Below are positions 7,130 through 14,545 of a stretch of DNA of 18,257 bases, one piece after another; the stretch's first letter is position 1; the number at the start of each line of letters is the position of its first letter. The stretch comes from an uncultured Capnocytophaga sp. (GTDB lineage: Bacteria > Bacteroidota > Bacteroidia > Flavobacteriales > Flavobacteriaceae). The stretch lies in the NCBI RefSeq assembly GCF_938029845.1, contig NZ_CALHGG010000162.1:1-18257 (forward strand), in the 5' to 3' direction. The notes beneath the pieces were generated by a model. That model did not search any database. It was not told the DNA's origin and saw only the letters and a program-made list of their open reading frames with translations. The translations under genes were made by a program, and so were the position numbers.

Positions 7130-7228
7130 TCAACTCATCAACTCATCAACTCATCAGCCCATTGACACATTGACTCATCAGCCCATCGACACATCGTCTC
7201 ATTGGCAAATTGACTCATCGTCTCATGA
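7130..7228. repeat. Octamer array at the flippase 3' end
   Basis: About twelve 8-bp units. On the minus strand: GTTGATGA three times, GCTGATGA, GTCAATGG, GTCAATGT, GCTGATGA, GTCGATGG, GACGATGT, GCCAATGA, GTCAATTT, GACGATGA. The GACGATGA unit next to the gene contains the flippase stop codon TGA. Confidence 0.88.
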
Positions 7229-8645
7229 CTTTTATTGCTACAAGGGCATAAGCCACGAAAAACCCACTTCCTATAAGCACATTCCTATCTAGTACATAGA
7301 AATAGAGTAGCGAAAAGACCACCGATACCCCCAAGAATCCTCCGATAAGTTTCCAATCGTAGGGCACAGGGTATTTCTTTTGACCTATCCACCATGATAT
7401 GCCCATCATACCCCCATAGGCCAAAAAGGTTGCCACAGCCGCACCCATATATCCCCATAGGGGGATAAGGCTAAGGTTGGCCACCACGGTGATGACTCCT
7501 CCTATAACCGAGATAATTGCCCCCCAATGGGTGCGGTCGGTTACCTTGTACCAAACCGACATGCTATGATATAACCCCAAGCATAGGTTCGCCATAAGCA
7601 CAAAGGGCACAATCTTCAGTCCTTCCCAATAAGCCTTGTTAGGAATCAATAGCCACTTGAGTTGGTCTATATATATGCAAACAAATAGGAGTATCCCCCC
7701 TGCAAATATACTGAAATAGGCGGTTACCTTGGCATAGGTAGTAGGTGCATTCTTGTCACCCGCACTGGAAAAGAAGAACGGCTCTACCCCTAGCTTATAG
7801 GCGGTAATGAAGAGCGTCATGAACACTCCCATTTTGTAACAACCTGCATAGAGTCCTACCACGGCATCAGCCTCATCCGAGGGGTAGAGCATACGGATAA
7901 ATACGCGGTCAAATGCCTCATTTACCGAAAAGGCAATCCCTGCCACTAGCACAGGAAAGGCATAGCGAATCATCTCCCGCCATAGGGTACGGTTCCACAA
8001 AAAACCAATCCGCTTGTACAGCGGCAGCATATAGAGGAAGGTGAGCAAGCTCGCAATAAGGTTGGCGATAAATATGTATTGGGTTTTGTCAGTGATAAAG
8101 GTAAAAGTAGGTAACTGATGACCTTCTCGCTCCAAGTAAGGGAAGTAAAGTAGGAAAAGCAGGTTGAGTCCTAAGTTGATGGCTACATTTCCTATCTTGA
8201 TAAGCGAATAGTGCAGCGACTGCCCTGCATTGCGATACCAAGCAAAGGGAATCGCCACCATTGCGTCCAAGACTAAGATCCATATAGCATAGCGAATATA
8301 AATGGTAGGATAGTCCAGCCACTGTGCTATATAGTCACTACATAACAAGGCAACTATCAGAAAGGCCAACGAGCTTACCGCAAGGGAGACAAGACTCGTG
8401 GAGGCGACCCCCTTGGCATCTTTCTCCTTGTTCATAAACCTGAAAAAGGCCGTTTCCATACCATAGGTAAGCAACACATTGCCCAATATCATATAGGCAA
8501 AAAGCCCCTGATAGAGACCATACTGGGCTTGGGTAAGAGTATGTGCGCTCGTATGTAGCGGCGTGAGAACAAGGTTCAACACCCGCGGCATTACCGTCGC
8601 CAAGCCATAAATGGCCGTATGCTTAAATAATCGCTTTATACTCAA
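7215..8645 (-). CDS. Polysaccharide/oligosaccharide flippase (Wzx-like, MOP superfamily)
   Basis: A polytopic inner-membrane protein of 476 residues with about 12-14 hydrophobic helices. Its start, SIKRLFKHTAIYGLATVMPR followed by LNLVLTPLHT, is typical of Bacteroidota lipopolysaccharide/polysaccharide biosynthesis flippases, which move lipid-linked glycans across the inner membrane. The substrate is unknown because no glycosyltransferases are adjacent. An open frame runs upstream to a TTG at 8669, but that codon overlaps the -7 element TACCTTTG (8674-8667) and would precede the transcript. I therefore place the start at the TTG at 8645, giving (M)SIKRLFKH; no ATG is available until deep inside the first helix. 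The last residues (VMRR) and the stop are encoded by the octamer array. Confidence 0.85.
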   Translation of the reverse strand: MSIKRLFKHTAIYGLATVMPRVLNLVLTPLHTSAHTLTQAQYGLYQGLFAYMILGNVLLTYGMETAFFRFMNKEKDAKGVASTSLVSLAVSSLAFLIVALLCSDYIAQWLDYPTIYIRYAIWILVLDAMVAIPFAWYRNAGQSLHYSLIKIGNVAINLGLNLLFLLYFPYLEREGHQLPTFTFITDKTQYIFIANLIASLLTFLYMLPLYKRIGFLWNRTLWREMIRYAFPVLVAGIAFSVNEAFDRVFIRMLYPSDEADAVVGLYAGCYKMGVFMTLFITAYKLGVEPFFFSSAGDKNAPTTYAKVTAYFSIFAGGILLFVCIYIDQLKWLLIPNKAYWEGLKIVPFVLMANLCLGLYHSMSVWYKVTDRTHWGAIISVIGGVITVVANLSLIPLWGYMGAAVATFLAYGGMMGISWWIGQKKYPVPYDWKLIGGFLGVSVVFSLLYFYVLDRNVLIGSGFFVAYALVAIKVMRR

Positions 8646-8666
8646 GGCTTGATTTTTTTGACCGCG

Positions 8667-8674
8667 CAAAGGTA
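8667..8674 (-). promoter_or_regulatory. -7 element of the flippase promoter
   Basis: TACCTTTG on the minus strand, with TTA rather than TTG about 21 bases upstream. It lies just 21 bp before the inferred TTG start at 8645, so the leader would be very short. Confidence 0.5.
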
Positions 8675-8704
8675 CAAAATAATCATCGCTTTACCTAAAA
8701 ATAC

Positions 8705-8734
8705 TTGAAAACTGAAATATTATTTGTACTTTTG
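8705..8734 (+). promoter_or_regulatory. Consensus promoter for the MscS-like/Nfu operon
   Basis: TTG (8705-8707), 19 bases, TACTTTTG (8727-8734): an exact fit to the Bacteroidota consensus. The leader to ATG 8814 is about 75 nt and ends in a heptamer array. Confidence 0.75.
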
Positions 8735-8774
8735 CACCCTAGTCTAAATATAAGGAAAAGATAAAAACTAACGA

Positions 8775-8812
8775 ACCACTAACCACTAATCACTAATCAC
8801 TAACGACTAACC
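8775..8812. repeat. Heptamer array abutting the mscS-like start codon
   Basis: Five to six units (ACTAACC, ACTAATC, ACTAATC, ACTAACG, ACTAACC) end one base before ATG 8814, so the place normally used for ribosome binding consists of array sequence. Confidence 0.85.
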
Positions 8813-8813
8813 T

Positions 8814-9320
8814 ATGATCATAGATTTTGCCCTCCAAAAATATCCTTTCATTATCGCTACAGTGGTATCGATAATTGTCTTTTTTATCCTCAAACGCTTT
8901 ACAGACTCTTTAGTAGCGAGAATAGGAACCAAGGCGGAATTTCCTAAGGCACGCACACAGTTGGTCAAAAAATATATTGATGTGCTTCTCGGTGCCTTGC
9001 TTTTCTTGGTGTTGGTCTCTATCTGGGGGGTGAAGCCCGACCAAATATTCGTCTTTATCTCCTCTATACTTACGCTAGTAGGAGTGGGCTTCTTTGCCCA
9101 ATGGTCTATACTGAGCAATGTCACCGCAGGGGTGATTCTTTTCTTCTCTTTTCCTTTTAAGATAGGAGACAGAATCCGTATCATGGACAAGGATTTCCCT
9201 ATCGAGGCAGAGATCAAGGACATCAGTTCTTTCTATACACTACTTAAAACCGATTCAGGAGAAAATATCTCCGTACCTAATAACCTTTTATTACAGAAAG
9301 CCATCGAGATTATAAAATGA
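8814..9320 (+). CDS. Short mechanosensitive channel, MscS family
   Basis: A 168-residue inner-membrane protein with three hydrophobic segments (about 10-27, 52-72 and 78-112). The third is a glycine-rich pore-like helix ending in LSNVTAGVILFFSFPFKIGDRIRI, the usual junction into the MscS beta domain; the rest (to residue 168) is that beta domain, with ISSFYTLLKTDSGENISVPNNLLL as in the family. MscS channels open under membrane tension and release solutes on osmotic downshift. E. coli MscS is 286 residues; here the C-terminal alpha/beta vestibule is absent, making this a minimal version. No frameshift is seen: the stop overlaps the next start (ATGA), so the short form appears real. It is first gene after the promoter at 8705-8734. 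Confidence 0.88.
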   Translation: MIIDFALQKYPFIIATVVSIIVFFILKRFTDSLVARIGTKAEFPKARTQLVKKYIDVLLGALLFLVLVSIWGVKPDQIFVFISSILTLVGVGFFAQWSILSNVTAGVILFFSFPFKIGDRIRIMDKDFPIEAEIKDISSFYTLLKTDSGENISVPNNLLLQKAIEIIK

Positions 9321-10210
9321 AATTACAGATACAATACACGGCTAACCCCGCCATTATCAAGCTTGAAGCCCCTGAAGTATTAGTCAAGGGCAATTACCAA
9401 TATGAACGTTCCGAGCCTGTGGATAACTCACCCCTTGCTCAGGAACTCTTGCGCCTACCTTTTGTCAAAACGGTCTATTTCTCGGCCAATTTCATAGCCT
9501 TGGAAGCACTGCCTATTGTAAAGTGGGAAGAAGTCGCCCAAGAGGTATGCCAAGAGGTGGAGGCTTACCTTGCGGCAGGTCGCCCCATTATAGGCGAAGC
9601 ATCTGCCCCTGAAGAAGCACCCGCACCCGCCAAGCGTATTCCTATTACCATCTATGTGGAAAGCACGCCCAATCCTATGGCGATGAAGTTTGTGGCAAAC
9701 AAGAAGCTCGTTAGCAGGGTATATGAATATAAGTCAGCTGAGGAAGCCTCCGATTCACCTTTGGCAACCGAACTCTTTAAGTTTCCTTATATTAAGGAGG
9801 TGTTTTTTGATAGTAATTACATTTCTATCATTCGTCAACCCAAGATATTATGGGAGGATATTATGATGGAGTTGAGAGAGTTTTTACGACTCTATCTCAT
9901 GGAGGGAAAACAAGTAGTCAAGGTCAGTGTGACCGAGCAGGATAGGCCTAAAGGATTACCCTCGCTTAATGATGTATATTCACGAAAGATTATCGCTATC
10001 TTAGACCAATATGTAAAGCCAGCGGTCTCCAGTGATGGCGGTAATATACAGTTTGTCAGCTATGACAAGCAAACCCAAATAGTCAAGGTACTCCTACAAG
10101 GTGCCTGCAATGGTTGTCCTTCCTCCAAGCGTACCCTCAAGCAAGGGATAGAGACCATTCTGCGCGAGATGATGAAGAACGAACAAATCACCGTAGAAGC
10201 AGTGAACTAA
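9317..10210 (+). CDS. Nfu-type Fe-S cluster scaffold with two Nfu N-domains
   Basis: A 297-residue cytosolic protein. Two Nfu_N-like domains lie at about 2-90 (IQYTANPAIIKLEAP ... LPFVKTVYFSANFIAL) and 109-196 (IYVESTPNPMAMKFVANK ... FPYIKEVFFDSNYISI), joined by an Ala/Pro/Glu linker. The C-terminal NifU domain (about 217-297) carries SSDGGNIQFV and GACNGCPSSKRTL, with the cluster-binding pair C264/C267. Such proteins carry [4Fe-4S] clusters to target apoproteins. The first Nfu_N copy is more diverged (it lacks ESTPNP and has NP only). The start overlaps the channel gene by 4 bp (ATGA), implying coupling. The stop TAA falls in a degenerate heptamer run (CTAAGTG, AATAGCA, GTTAGTA). Confidence 0.9.
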   Translation: MKLQIQYTANPAIIKLEAPEVLVKGNYQYERSEPVDNSPLAQELLRLPFVKTVYFSANFIALEALPIVKWEEVAQEVCQEVEAYLAAGRPIIGEASAPEEAPAPAKRIPITIYVESTPNPMAMKFVANKKLVSRVYEYKSAEEASDSPLATELFKFPYIKEVFFDSNYISIIRQPKILWEDIMMELREFLRLYLMEGKQVVKVSVTEQDRPKGLPSLNDVYSRKIIAILDQYVKPAVSSDGGNIQFVSYDKQTQIVKVLLQGACNGCPSSKRTLKQGIETILREMMKNEQITVEAVN

Positions 10211-10236
10211 GTGAATAGCAGTTAGTAAAGGTGATC

Positions 10237-10393
10237 AATAGTTAAAAATATCTGTATAATCTAATTCATTAAGACGCAATAAATTGCGTCTCTACGGATG
10301 ACTATGCTAAGTAGGAATTGTCTTAGCCAGCGCTTGTGTAGAGACGCAATTTATTGCGTCTTAGAAAGTTAATGAATAGTGCTTTTAACTATT
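10237..10393 (-). mobile_element. 157-bp nested inverted-repeat element, copy 2 (inverted relative to copy 1)
   Basis: Same structure and length as the copy at 6971-7127, read on the minus strand. The 26-bp arms are at 10270-10295 and 10338-10363, with ends AATAGTTAAAA/TTTTAACTATT at 10237-10247 and 10383-10393. It lies between the convergent Nfu and aldolase genes, where its arms could act as a two-way terminator. Confidence 0.85.
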
Positions 10394-10432
10394 GATTTAT
10401 ATTAGTAACTATTCACTATTCGTTAGTCACTA
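10394..10432. repeat. Short heptamer array at the aldolase stop
   Basis: On the minus strand the units AATAGTG, ACTAACG, AATAGTG, AATAGTT, ACTAATA follow directly from the last codon; the first unit supplies the TAG stop of the aldolase. Confidence 0.7.
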
Positions 10433-11317
10433 TTTAATGGATGCTTCGTAGATACCTTCTATAGAATCTGCGAGGGTTTTATTGAACTCAGCATCGGATT
10501 GTTGAGCGGAGAGACCTTCAGAGAGGGCACGAGAGAAGCTAGCGATCACACCATGGTTCTTAGCGAGGATCTCATTGGCTTTTTCTCTGGAGTAACCTCC
10601 TGAAAGTGCTACTACACGTACCACTCTTGGGTGCTTAGTAAGAGGTTCGTAGAAGTTGGCTACAGTAGGGAGGGTGAGTTTTAGCATCACATCGGAAGTA
10701 GTAGGAAGTTTGTCCAAGTGTTTAAGGATTTCTTCACGGAGAATAGCCTCTGCTTCTGCTTTGTCAGGGATATTAATATCTACTTCAGGCTCAATAATAG
10801 GCACCAATCCAGCAGCGATGATTTGAGCAGCTACTTCAAACTGTTGGGCAACAATGCTTGCAATACCTACTTTGGATGCTTTTTTCACTACCGAACGCAT
10901 CTTGGTACCGAATACATGGTGCTCATTGGCTCTTTTGAGTAGGTCGGCAAGGTTGCTGATAGGTTTCATCAGTTGTACCCCGTTTTCGTCCAAGTTTTCA
11001 AGCCCTTTATCTACTTTTAGGAAAGGGAGAATATGTTTTTCTTCCCATAGATATTCAGCGGTGTATTTGCCGTCAATCTTGTTATCCATAGTTTGTTCGA
11101 AGAGGATAGCCCCAAGAATTTTTTGGTCATTGAAGGCAGGACTCTTGATAATGCGGGTACGCATTTGGTGGATAAGGTCAAACATTTCGGCATCGTTCTT
11201 GTACGCATTTTCCTCTACACCATAGAGTTTCAAGGCTTTAGGAGTACTACCTCCACTTTGGTCAAGGGCAGCGATGAAGCCTTTGCCGTTTCTCATTTTT
11301 TCTATTTTTTCTTTCAT
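10430..11317 (-). CDS. fba: Class I fructose-bisphosphate aldolase
   Basis: A 295-residue cytosolic enzyme that cleaves fructose 1,6-bisphosphate to dihydroxyacetone phosphate and glyceraldehyde 3-phosphate (glycolysis) and works in reverse in gluconeogenesis. It resembles the short bacterial class I form (as in Staphylococcus, about 296 residues). Visible features: [17 protein letters not shown] (13-29), the [10 protein letters not shown] block (69-78), [11 protein letters not shown] (171-181) with the general acid/base Glu, VMLKLTLPT (210-218) with the Schiff-base lysine K213, and [14 protein letters not shown] for phosphate binding. No metal-site histidines of class II enzymes are present. 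A perfect promoter lies at 11382-11411, and the leader has a 9-bp hairpin. Single-gene transcription is likely. Confidence 0.95.
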   Translation of the reverse strand: MKEKIEKMRNGKGFIAALDQSGGSTPKALKLYGVEENAYKNDAEMFDLIHQMRTRIIKSPAFNDQKILGAILFEQTMDNKIDGKYTAEYLWEEKHILPFLKVDKGLENLDENGVQLMKPISNLADLLKRANEHHVFGTKMRSVVKKASKVGIASIVAQQFEVAAQIIAAGLVPIIEPEVDINIPDKAEAEAILREEILKHLDKLPTTSDVMLKLTLPTVANFYEPLTKHPRVVRVVALSGGYSREKANEILAKNHGVIASFSRALSEGLSAQQSDAEFNKTLADSIEGIYEASIK

Positions 11318-11340
11318 GATAAGTAAATATTTAAAAAGAA

Positions 11341-11362
11341 CTTATTGGTACCGACCAACAAG
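11341..11362 (-). promoter_or_regulatory. Hairpin in the aldolase 5' leader
   Basis: On the minus strand CTTGTTGGT and ACCAATAAG form 9 consecutive pairs (one G-U) around the loop CGGT. It lies 23 bp before the ATG. No T-tract follows, so it is not an ordinary terminator; it could influence mRNA stability or translation. Confidence 0.45.
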
Positions 11363-11381
11363 CATTAGGTTTACGATGTCA

Positions 11382-11411
11382 CAAAAATACGAATTTTTTA
11401 TGTAAAAACAA
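11382..11411 (-). promoter_or_regulatory. Consensus promoter of the aldolase gene
   Basis: On the minus strand: TTG (11411-11409), 19 bases, TATTTTTG (11389-11382). It fits TTG-N19-TAnnTTTG; the leader is about 57 nt. Confidence 0.75.
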
Positions 11412-11417
11412 AGTTTT

Positions 11418-12980
11418 TCACTTTTCATTTTTCACTATATTGCATATGTCCTTCTCTCCACTGACAAGCGAGAGCTTCTTATCTGTATATTTGTAGCAGT
11501 ACTTCCGATTTTTGTCCTTGAAGTAGTAATAGGTAGGAGCTGCTTTATAGGAGAGGTATAGGGTCATATCCTTAGTAGCACCAACAAAGCTAAGGCTTTG
11601 GTAGTCTGTGAGGTTCTTGACACAATGCTCACCTAAGATAAGCCAATCTTGGGTAACATATCCTACCTCTATATCCCTCACAGGGGAGCTAAGGGGTAGC
11701 TCGCGAGTGACTTTAATAGGGCAAAAAGGACGGTTTTTGAACCCTTTTATGTCATCTATCCACCGAAGGTAGTAGAAAACCATTTTACCATCTATAAGAA
11801 CAAACTCATCGCCTGCATGAGTGGTGTTATACCTTTCATTCTCTGAGAGTATCTTTTCCTGTAACGGGCTGATTTCCATAGGGAAAAACCGATTCTCATA
11901 GACTACATAATAGGCAAGACCATCGTAATAAAAGAGATATTTGGACAAAGAGGATTTTTTAGGTGTCTCAATAATACGCAGTTGCTGGGGATTCTTTACG
12001 GCTGAGAGGTCTATCGGACGATCATAATCATCAAGGTCTCGGTTGTAATAATGGGAATAGTCTCTGTAGTACTTCCCGTCCTTTTGGAGCAAATCCAGTG
12101 ATGCCTCGTAGGTTATATCTTTTCTAGGAATGATAGCAAAGCCTTCACAGAACCATAAGCGCCCGTCATGGAAATCCCAAAAAGCGCCCTTGTGGTGTGT
12201 CTTCTGTCCATAACGAACAAGCGTTCCTTCGGTGAATTTTTGGGTGAATCCTTCGCGAGTAAATTTCTCTGTATAATCATTTAACCAAGGGAAGTCATAT
12301 TTAGTTATATAGAAAGTATCCTCATCATATAGATAATCACATAGGTAACCATAAGAGCCATAACTGCCCTCTACCCAACATACCTTTTGGGCGTCCAATC
12401 CCTCTACAACCTCAATACTTCTCTCCATATAGCTCTCTTCTCGGTACATATATACCTTATGGGTGTCCTTTAGGAGTGTTTTTGTCTCAGAGGTATGTAG
12501 GACAACCACATCTTGGGTAGGAAAGTCGGTGAGGACTTCTTTAGTAATCTCAATAGGATCTTCGTATGATGAGCGCTTAGCATAGTCAAGATAATACCAA
12601 GTTCCTTGGGTGAAATAGATGTGTCCTCTGGCGATTACCTCACTCACTTCTCGGGTGGGAAATAGTGGGATTACTTTCGCTTCCTCACTGTGGTATCCCC
12701 AGATGTAGTAGTGATAATCCTCATTGGCAACTATAAGCCAATCATTATCGTAGTTAATCATTTGTACCCCACGAGGACTGATAGGCACAGGTGTCTTAGT
12801 ACAAGACAAAGAAGTAACCCCATCACCTATGGTATATTGAGTAATCAGATATACCTTTTCTCCCTCCACCTCCACCGAGGCTTCCCAAAAGAGCGGAGGA
12901 CTTTCTCCCCCGACCTCCGCAAGGGGTTTCCCATATACCCACCCAATGGTGAGGAAGCTAAGAAAATAAAAGAGTTTCAT
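11418..12980 (-). CDS. Secreted protein of unknown function (Tyr/Asp-rich, DKNYY-like)
   Basis: I do not recognise this 520-residue protein with certainty. The start chosen is ATG at 12980, not the TTG 9 bp upstream, because it gives a clean signal peptide (MKLFYFLSFLTIGWVYG). The mature part is rich in Tyr, Asp and Trp and appears built of short beta-strand units such as YYIWGYHSEEAKVIPL, GRLWFCEGF, KDGKYYRDYSHYYNRDLDDY and YYDGLAYYVVYENRFF. These recall the DKNYY family, whose members are uncharacterised extracytoplasmic proteins; this likeness is only by eye. There is no lipobox, no C-terminal sorting domain and no membrane helix after the signal. The final residues VKNEK and the stop lie in heptamer sequence (AGTGAAA, AATGAAA, AGTGA). 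Confidence 0.75.
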   Translation of the reverse strand: MKLFYFLSFLTIGWVYGKPLAEVGGESPPLFWEASVEVEGEKVYLITQYTIGDGVTSLSCTKTPVPISPRGVQMINYDNDWLIVANEDYHYYIWGYHSEEAKVIPLFPTREVSEVIARGHIYFTQGTWYYLDYAKRSSYEDPIEITKEVLTDFPTQDVVVLHTSETKTLLKDTHKVYMYREESYMERSIEVVEGLDAQKVCWVEGSYGSYGYLCDYLYDEDTFYITKYDFPWLNDYTEKFTREGFTQKFTEGTLVRYGQKTHHKGAFWDFHDGRLWFCEGFAIIPRKDITYEASLDLLQKDGKYYRDYSHYYNRDLDDYDRPIDLSAVKNPQQLRIIETPKKSSLSKYLFYYDGLAYYVVYENRFFPMEISPLQEKILSENERYNTTHAGDEFVLIDGKMVFYYLRWIDDIKGFKNRPFCPIKVTRELPLSSPVRDIEVGYVTQDWLILGEHCVKNLTDYQSLSFVGATKDMTLYLSYKAAPTYYYFKDKNRKYCYKYTDKKLSLVSGEKDICNIVKNEK

Positions 12981-13085
12981 GTTAATCAATGATTAATACC
13001 AATAATGATTAATTTAAGTTCCGCAAGTCATTTTTAAGTTATTATTAGACTTGTAATTAGTTAATGATCAATATATTACAAAATG

Positions 13086-13260
13086 ACCTCCCCCTGCCCC
13101 CTCCAAAGGGGGAAAGTCTCCGAATACTTGGAGGAGAGTATGTGTAAAGTACGTTGGAAAAGGATAAATTTGTTAGTCAAAATGAAAAGCTTTCTATTAT
13201 CTAACTCTCTGAAAATCCACCGTTTAGTAAATCCCCCTTCGGAGGGGGGTAGGGGGAGGT
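13086..13260. repeat. GC-rich inverted-repeat element
   Basis: ACCTCCCCCTGCCCCCTCCA at the left edge (arm 13086-13113) is matched by an inverted arm at 13232-13260 with two substitutions and a one-base length difference. Each arm also folds on itself (CCCCCTCC with GGAGGGGG or AAAGGGGG). The interior of about 118 bp is AT-rich and has no credible ORF. Similar C-rich palindromic repeats are common in Bacteroidota intergenic DNA; their nature is unknown to me. It fills most of the 12990-13333 spacer; the remainder is AT-rich with nothing recognisable. Confidence 0.75.
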
Positions 13261-13332
13261 TTTGAAAGTCAGTGAGTTACAGAGCTTGTAAAACTTAAAT
13301 GATTAATATACCAGCAGGGATTTGTAATATAG

Positions 13333-13857
13333 TTACTGACTTCTTTGTAGGTCTGATTCTTCCCACTTAAATAGCGTGGTTTTATGAAATAGGGTCGTAT
13401 CAATACTTTGAAAATGAAAGCATTTTGATGCTGAATTTTCTGACTTTATGGTATAAATGTACTCGTCATAGGCGCTAAAAATTTCATCTTTATGCTGTGC
13501 AAAATCATCTTCTTTGAAATCATTATTCCAACAACAACTTGTACTTACCACCAATTCGACTTTTTGAAGCAAACTATCCTTAAATAGAAATCTTTTTTGA
13601 GATAATATCTTTATAAAACCTTCTTTTTCCTCAATCTTAGTGATATAGAGACTATCATTATTGGGGAAAATTTCTAAATCTTTGTAAGCATTGAATCTTT
13701 TTTGAATATCCTTAATTGTAGATGCGCCTAATACAAACGATTTTTCATTGATAAATCCCTTACATAAGCCTTTATGACGCATTCTTATACACGATAAAAA
13801 TGTAAATGGAATCAATATACATATGGCTATAATTATTTTTCTATTTGAAATCTCCAT
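13333..13857 (-). CDS. Hypothetical lipoprotein, 174 aa
   Basis: The function is not recognised. The start at ATG 13857 gives a lipoprotein signal: MEISNRKIIIAICILIPFTF then LSC, with C23 as the lipidated cysteine. The open frame continues 21 codons upstream through a palindromic repeat, which is not protein-like (ARATRNALAEG), so the longer form is rejected. The mature part is polar, with a STSCCW cysteine pair near residue 127 and no known catalytic motif. Base composition is clearly more AT-rich than the flanking metabolic genes. It follows another small lipoprotein gene on the same strand after 130 bp, and both share a repeat upstream of the start. The pair looks like accessory gene content. 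Confidence 0.72.
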   Translation of the reverse strand: MEISNRKIIIAICILIPFTFLSCIRMRHKGLCKGFINEKSFVLGASTIKDIQKRFNAYKDLEIFPNNDSLYITKIEEKEGFIKILSQKRFLFKDSLLQKVELVVSTSCCWNNDFKEDDFAQHKDEIFSAYDEYIYTIKSENSASKCFHFQSIDTTLFHKTTLFKWEESDLQRSQ

Positions 13858-13891
13858 TTTACGTTTTTTCTGGGTTATACATCCCTCTGCT

Positions 13892-13921
13892 AGCGCGTTT
13901 CTTGTAGCTCGTGCCAGCAAG
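13892..13921. repeat. GCTAGCGCG/GCTCGTGCCAGC repeat upstream of lipoprotein gene 1
   Basis: GCTCGTGCCAGCAAG (13907-13921), preceded by CCTCTGC-TAGCGCG, resembles GCTCGCGCTAGCAAAG at 14551-14566. On the gene strand it ends in GCAGAGG about 33 bp before ATG 13857. An adjacent hairpin, GGGTGT (13921-13926) with ACACCC (13943-13948), lies in the spacer between the two lipoprotein genes. Confidence 0.55.
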
Positions 13922-13986
13922 GGTGTTGTTAGTGCAATTAATACACCCGCACAGTAGCAACAAGAACAAGATCACACTAATAGTAA

Positions 13987-14514
13987 TCATTTCTTCATCT
14001 TATAATTCTTTAAATACCACTTCTTTATTCTGTTATATAGTCGCAGGCGGTTGTTATAACTCGTTGCTTTATCTTGCAGAAAAAATACAGTCATTATCTC
14101 TTGATCAAAATGGAAGCTCTTGCCCTTTTTAAATTCTTCACCAAAAAGTGTGTATGTTGGGCAGTTAGCTACTTCCTTATAGCCTAACAAAAATAAAGCT
14201 ACATCGCTATGGGTATAGTTATAACTATCGGCATAACGGATATTTGTTTGTGTGGTATCTTTTAGTTTTTCTATTAAACAAGGGATTATCCCCTTATCAG
14301 ATTTTTCTATATTTTTAAATATGCTGTTTTCTTTTTTGGGTAACAAATTACCTTCTACATAATAATCATATTCATCAGGGAATTCTATGTAAGTCAAACT
14401 ATCTAATATATAGGAATATTTACTGCAATCTGAATTGGTAAAAACGTTTTGCTTCTTTATAGCACAAGCTGTTACACAAATAATAATTACAAAAAATAAT
14501 ATCATTTTTCTCAT
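13987..14514 (-). CDS. Hypothetical lipoprotein, 175 aa
   Basis: The function is not recognised. MRKMILFFVIIICVTAC is a short type II signal peptide with the lipid-anchored cysteine at C17. The mature region is hydrophilic, Tyr/Lys-rich, and includes YADSYNYTHSDVALFLLGY near residue 94 and a basic helical C-terminus (RLRLYNRIKKWYLKNYKMKK). There are no catalytic motifs. It is AT-rich compared with its neighbours and precedes the second lipoprotein gene. Small paired lipoproteins of this sort can be orphan immunity or stress genes, but nothing here proves it. Both starts are preceded by the same palindromic repeat at a similar distance. Confidence 0.75.
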   Translation of the reverse strand: MRKMILFFVIIICVTACAIKKQNVFTNSDCSKYSYILDSLTYIEFPDEYDYYVEGNLLPKKENSIFKNIEKSDKGIIPCLIEKLKDTTQTNIRYADSYNYTHSDVALFLLGYKEVANCPTYTLFGEEFKKGKSFHFDQEIMTVFFLQDKATSYNNRLRLYNRIKKWYLKNYKMKK

Positions 14515-14545
14515 AGTGGAATTTTTTAAATGATATTTTCACCTC

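Noticed and set aside
8089..8322. 77-codon minus-strand ORF inside the flippase and similar frames inside the aldolase, kinase and porin genes
   Set aside because: They lie in other frames of clearly coding sequence and lack family features.
12981..12989. TTG start for the secreted protein, three codons upstream
   Set aside because: The ATG at 12980 gives the cleaner signal peptide; the TTG adds only MIN.
13083..13265. 60-codon plus-strand ORF
   Set aside because: It is formed by the two arms of the C-rich inverted repeat and is not protein-like.
13858..13920. N-terminal extension of the 174-aa lipoprotein (21 further codons)
   Set aside because: It translates a GCTAGCGCG-type repeat, and the internal ATG gives a proper lipoprotein signal.
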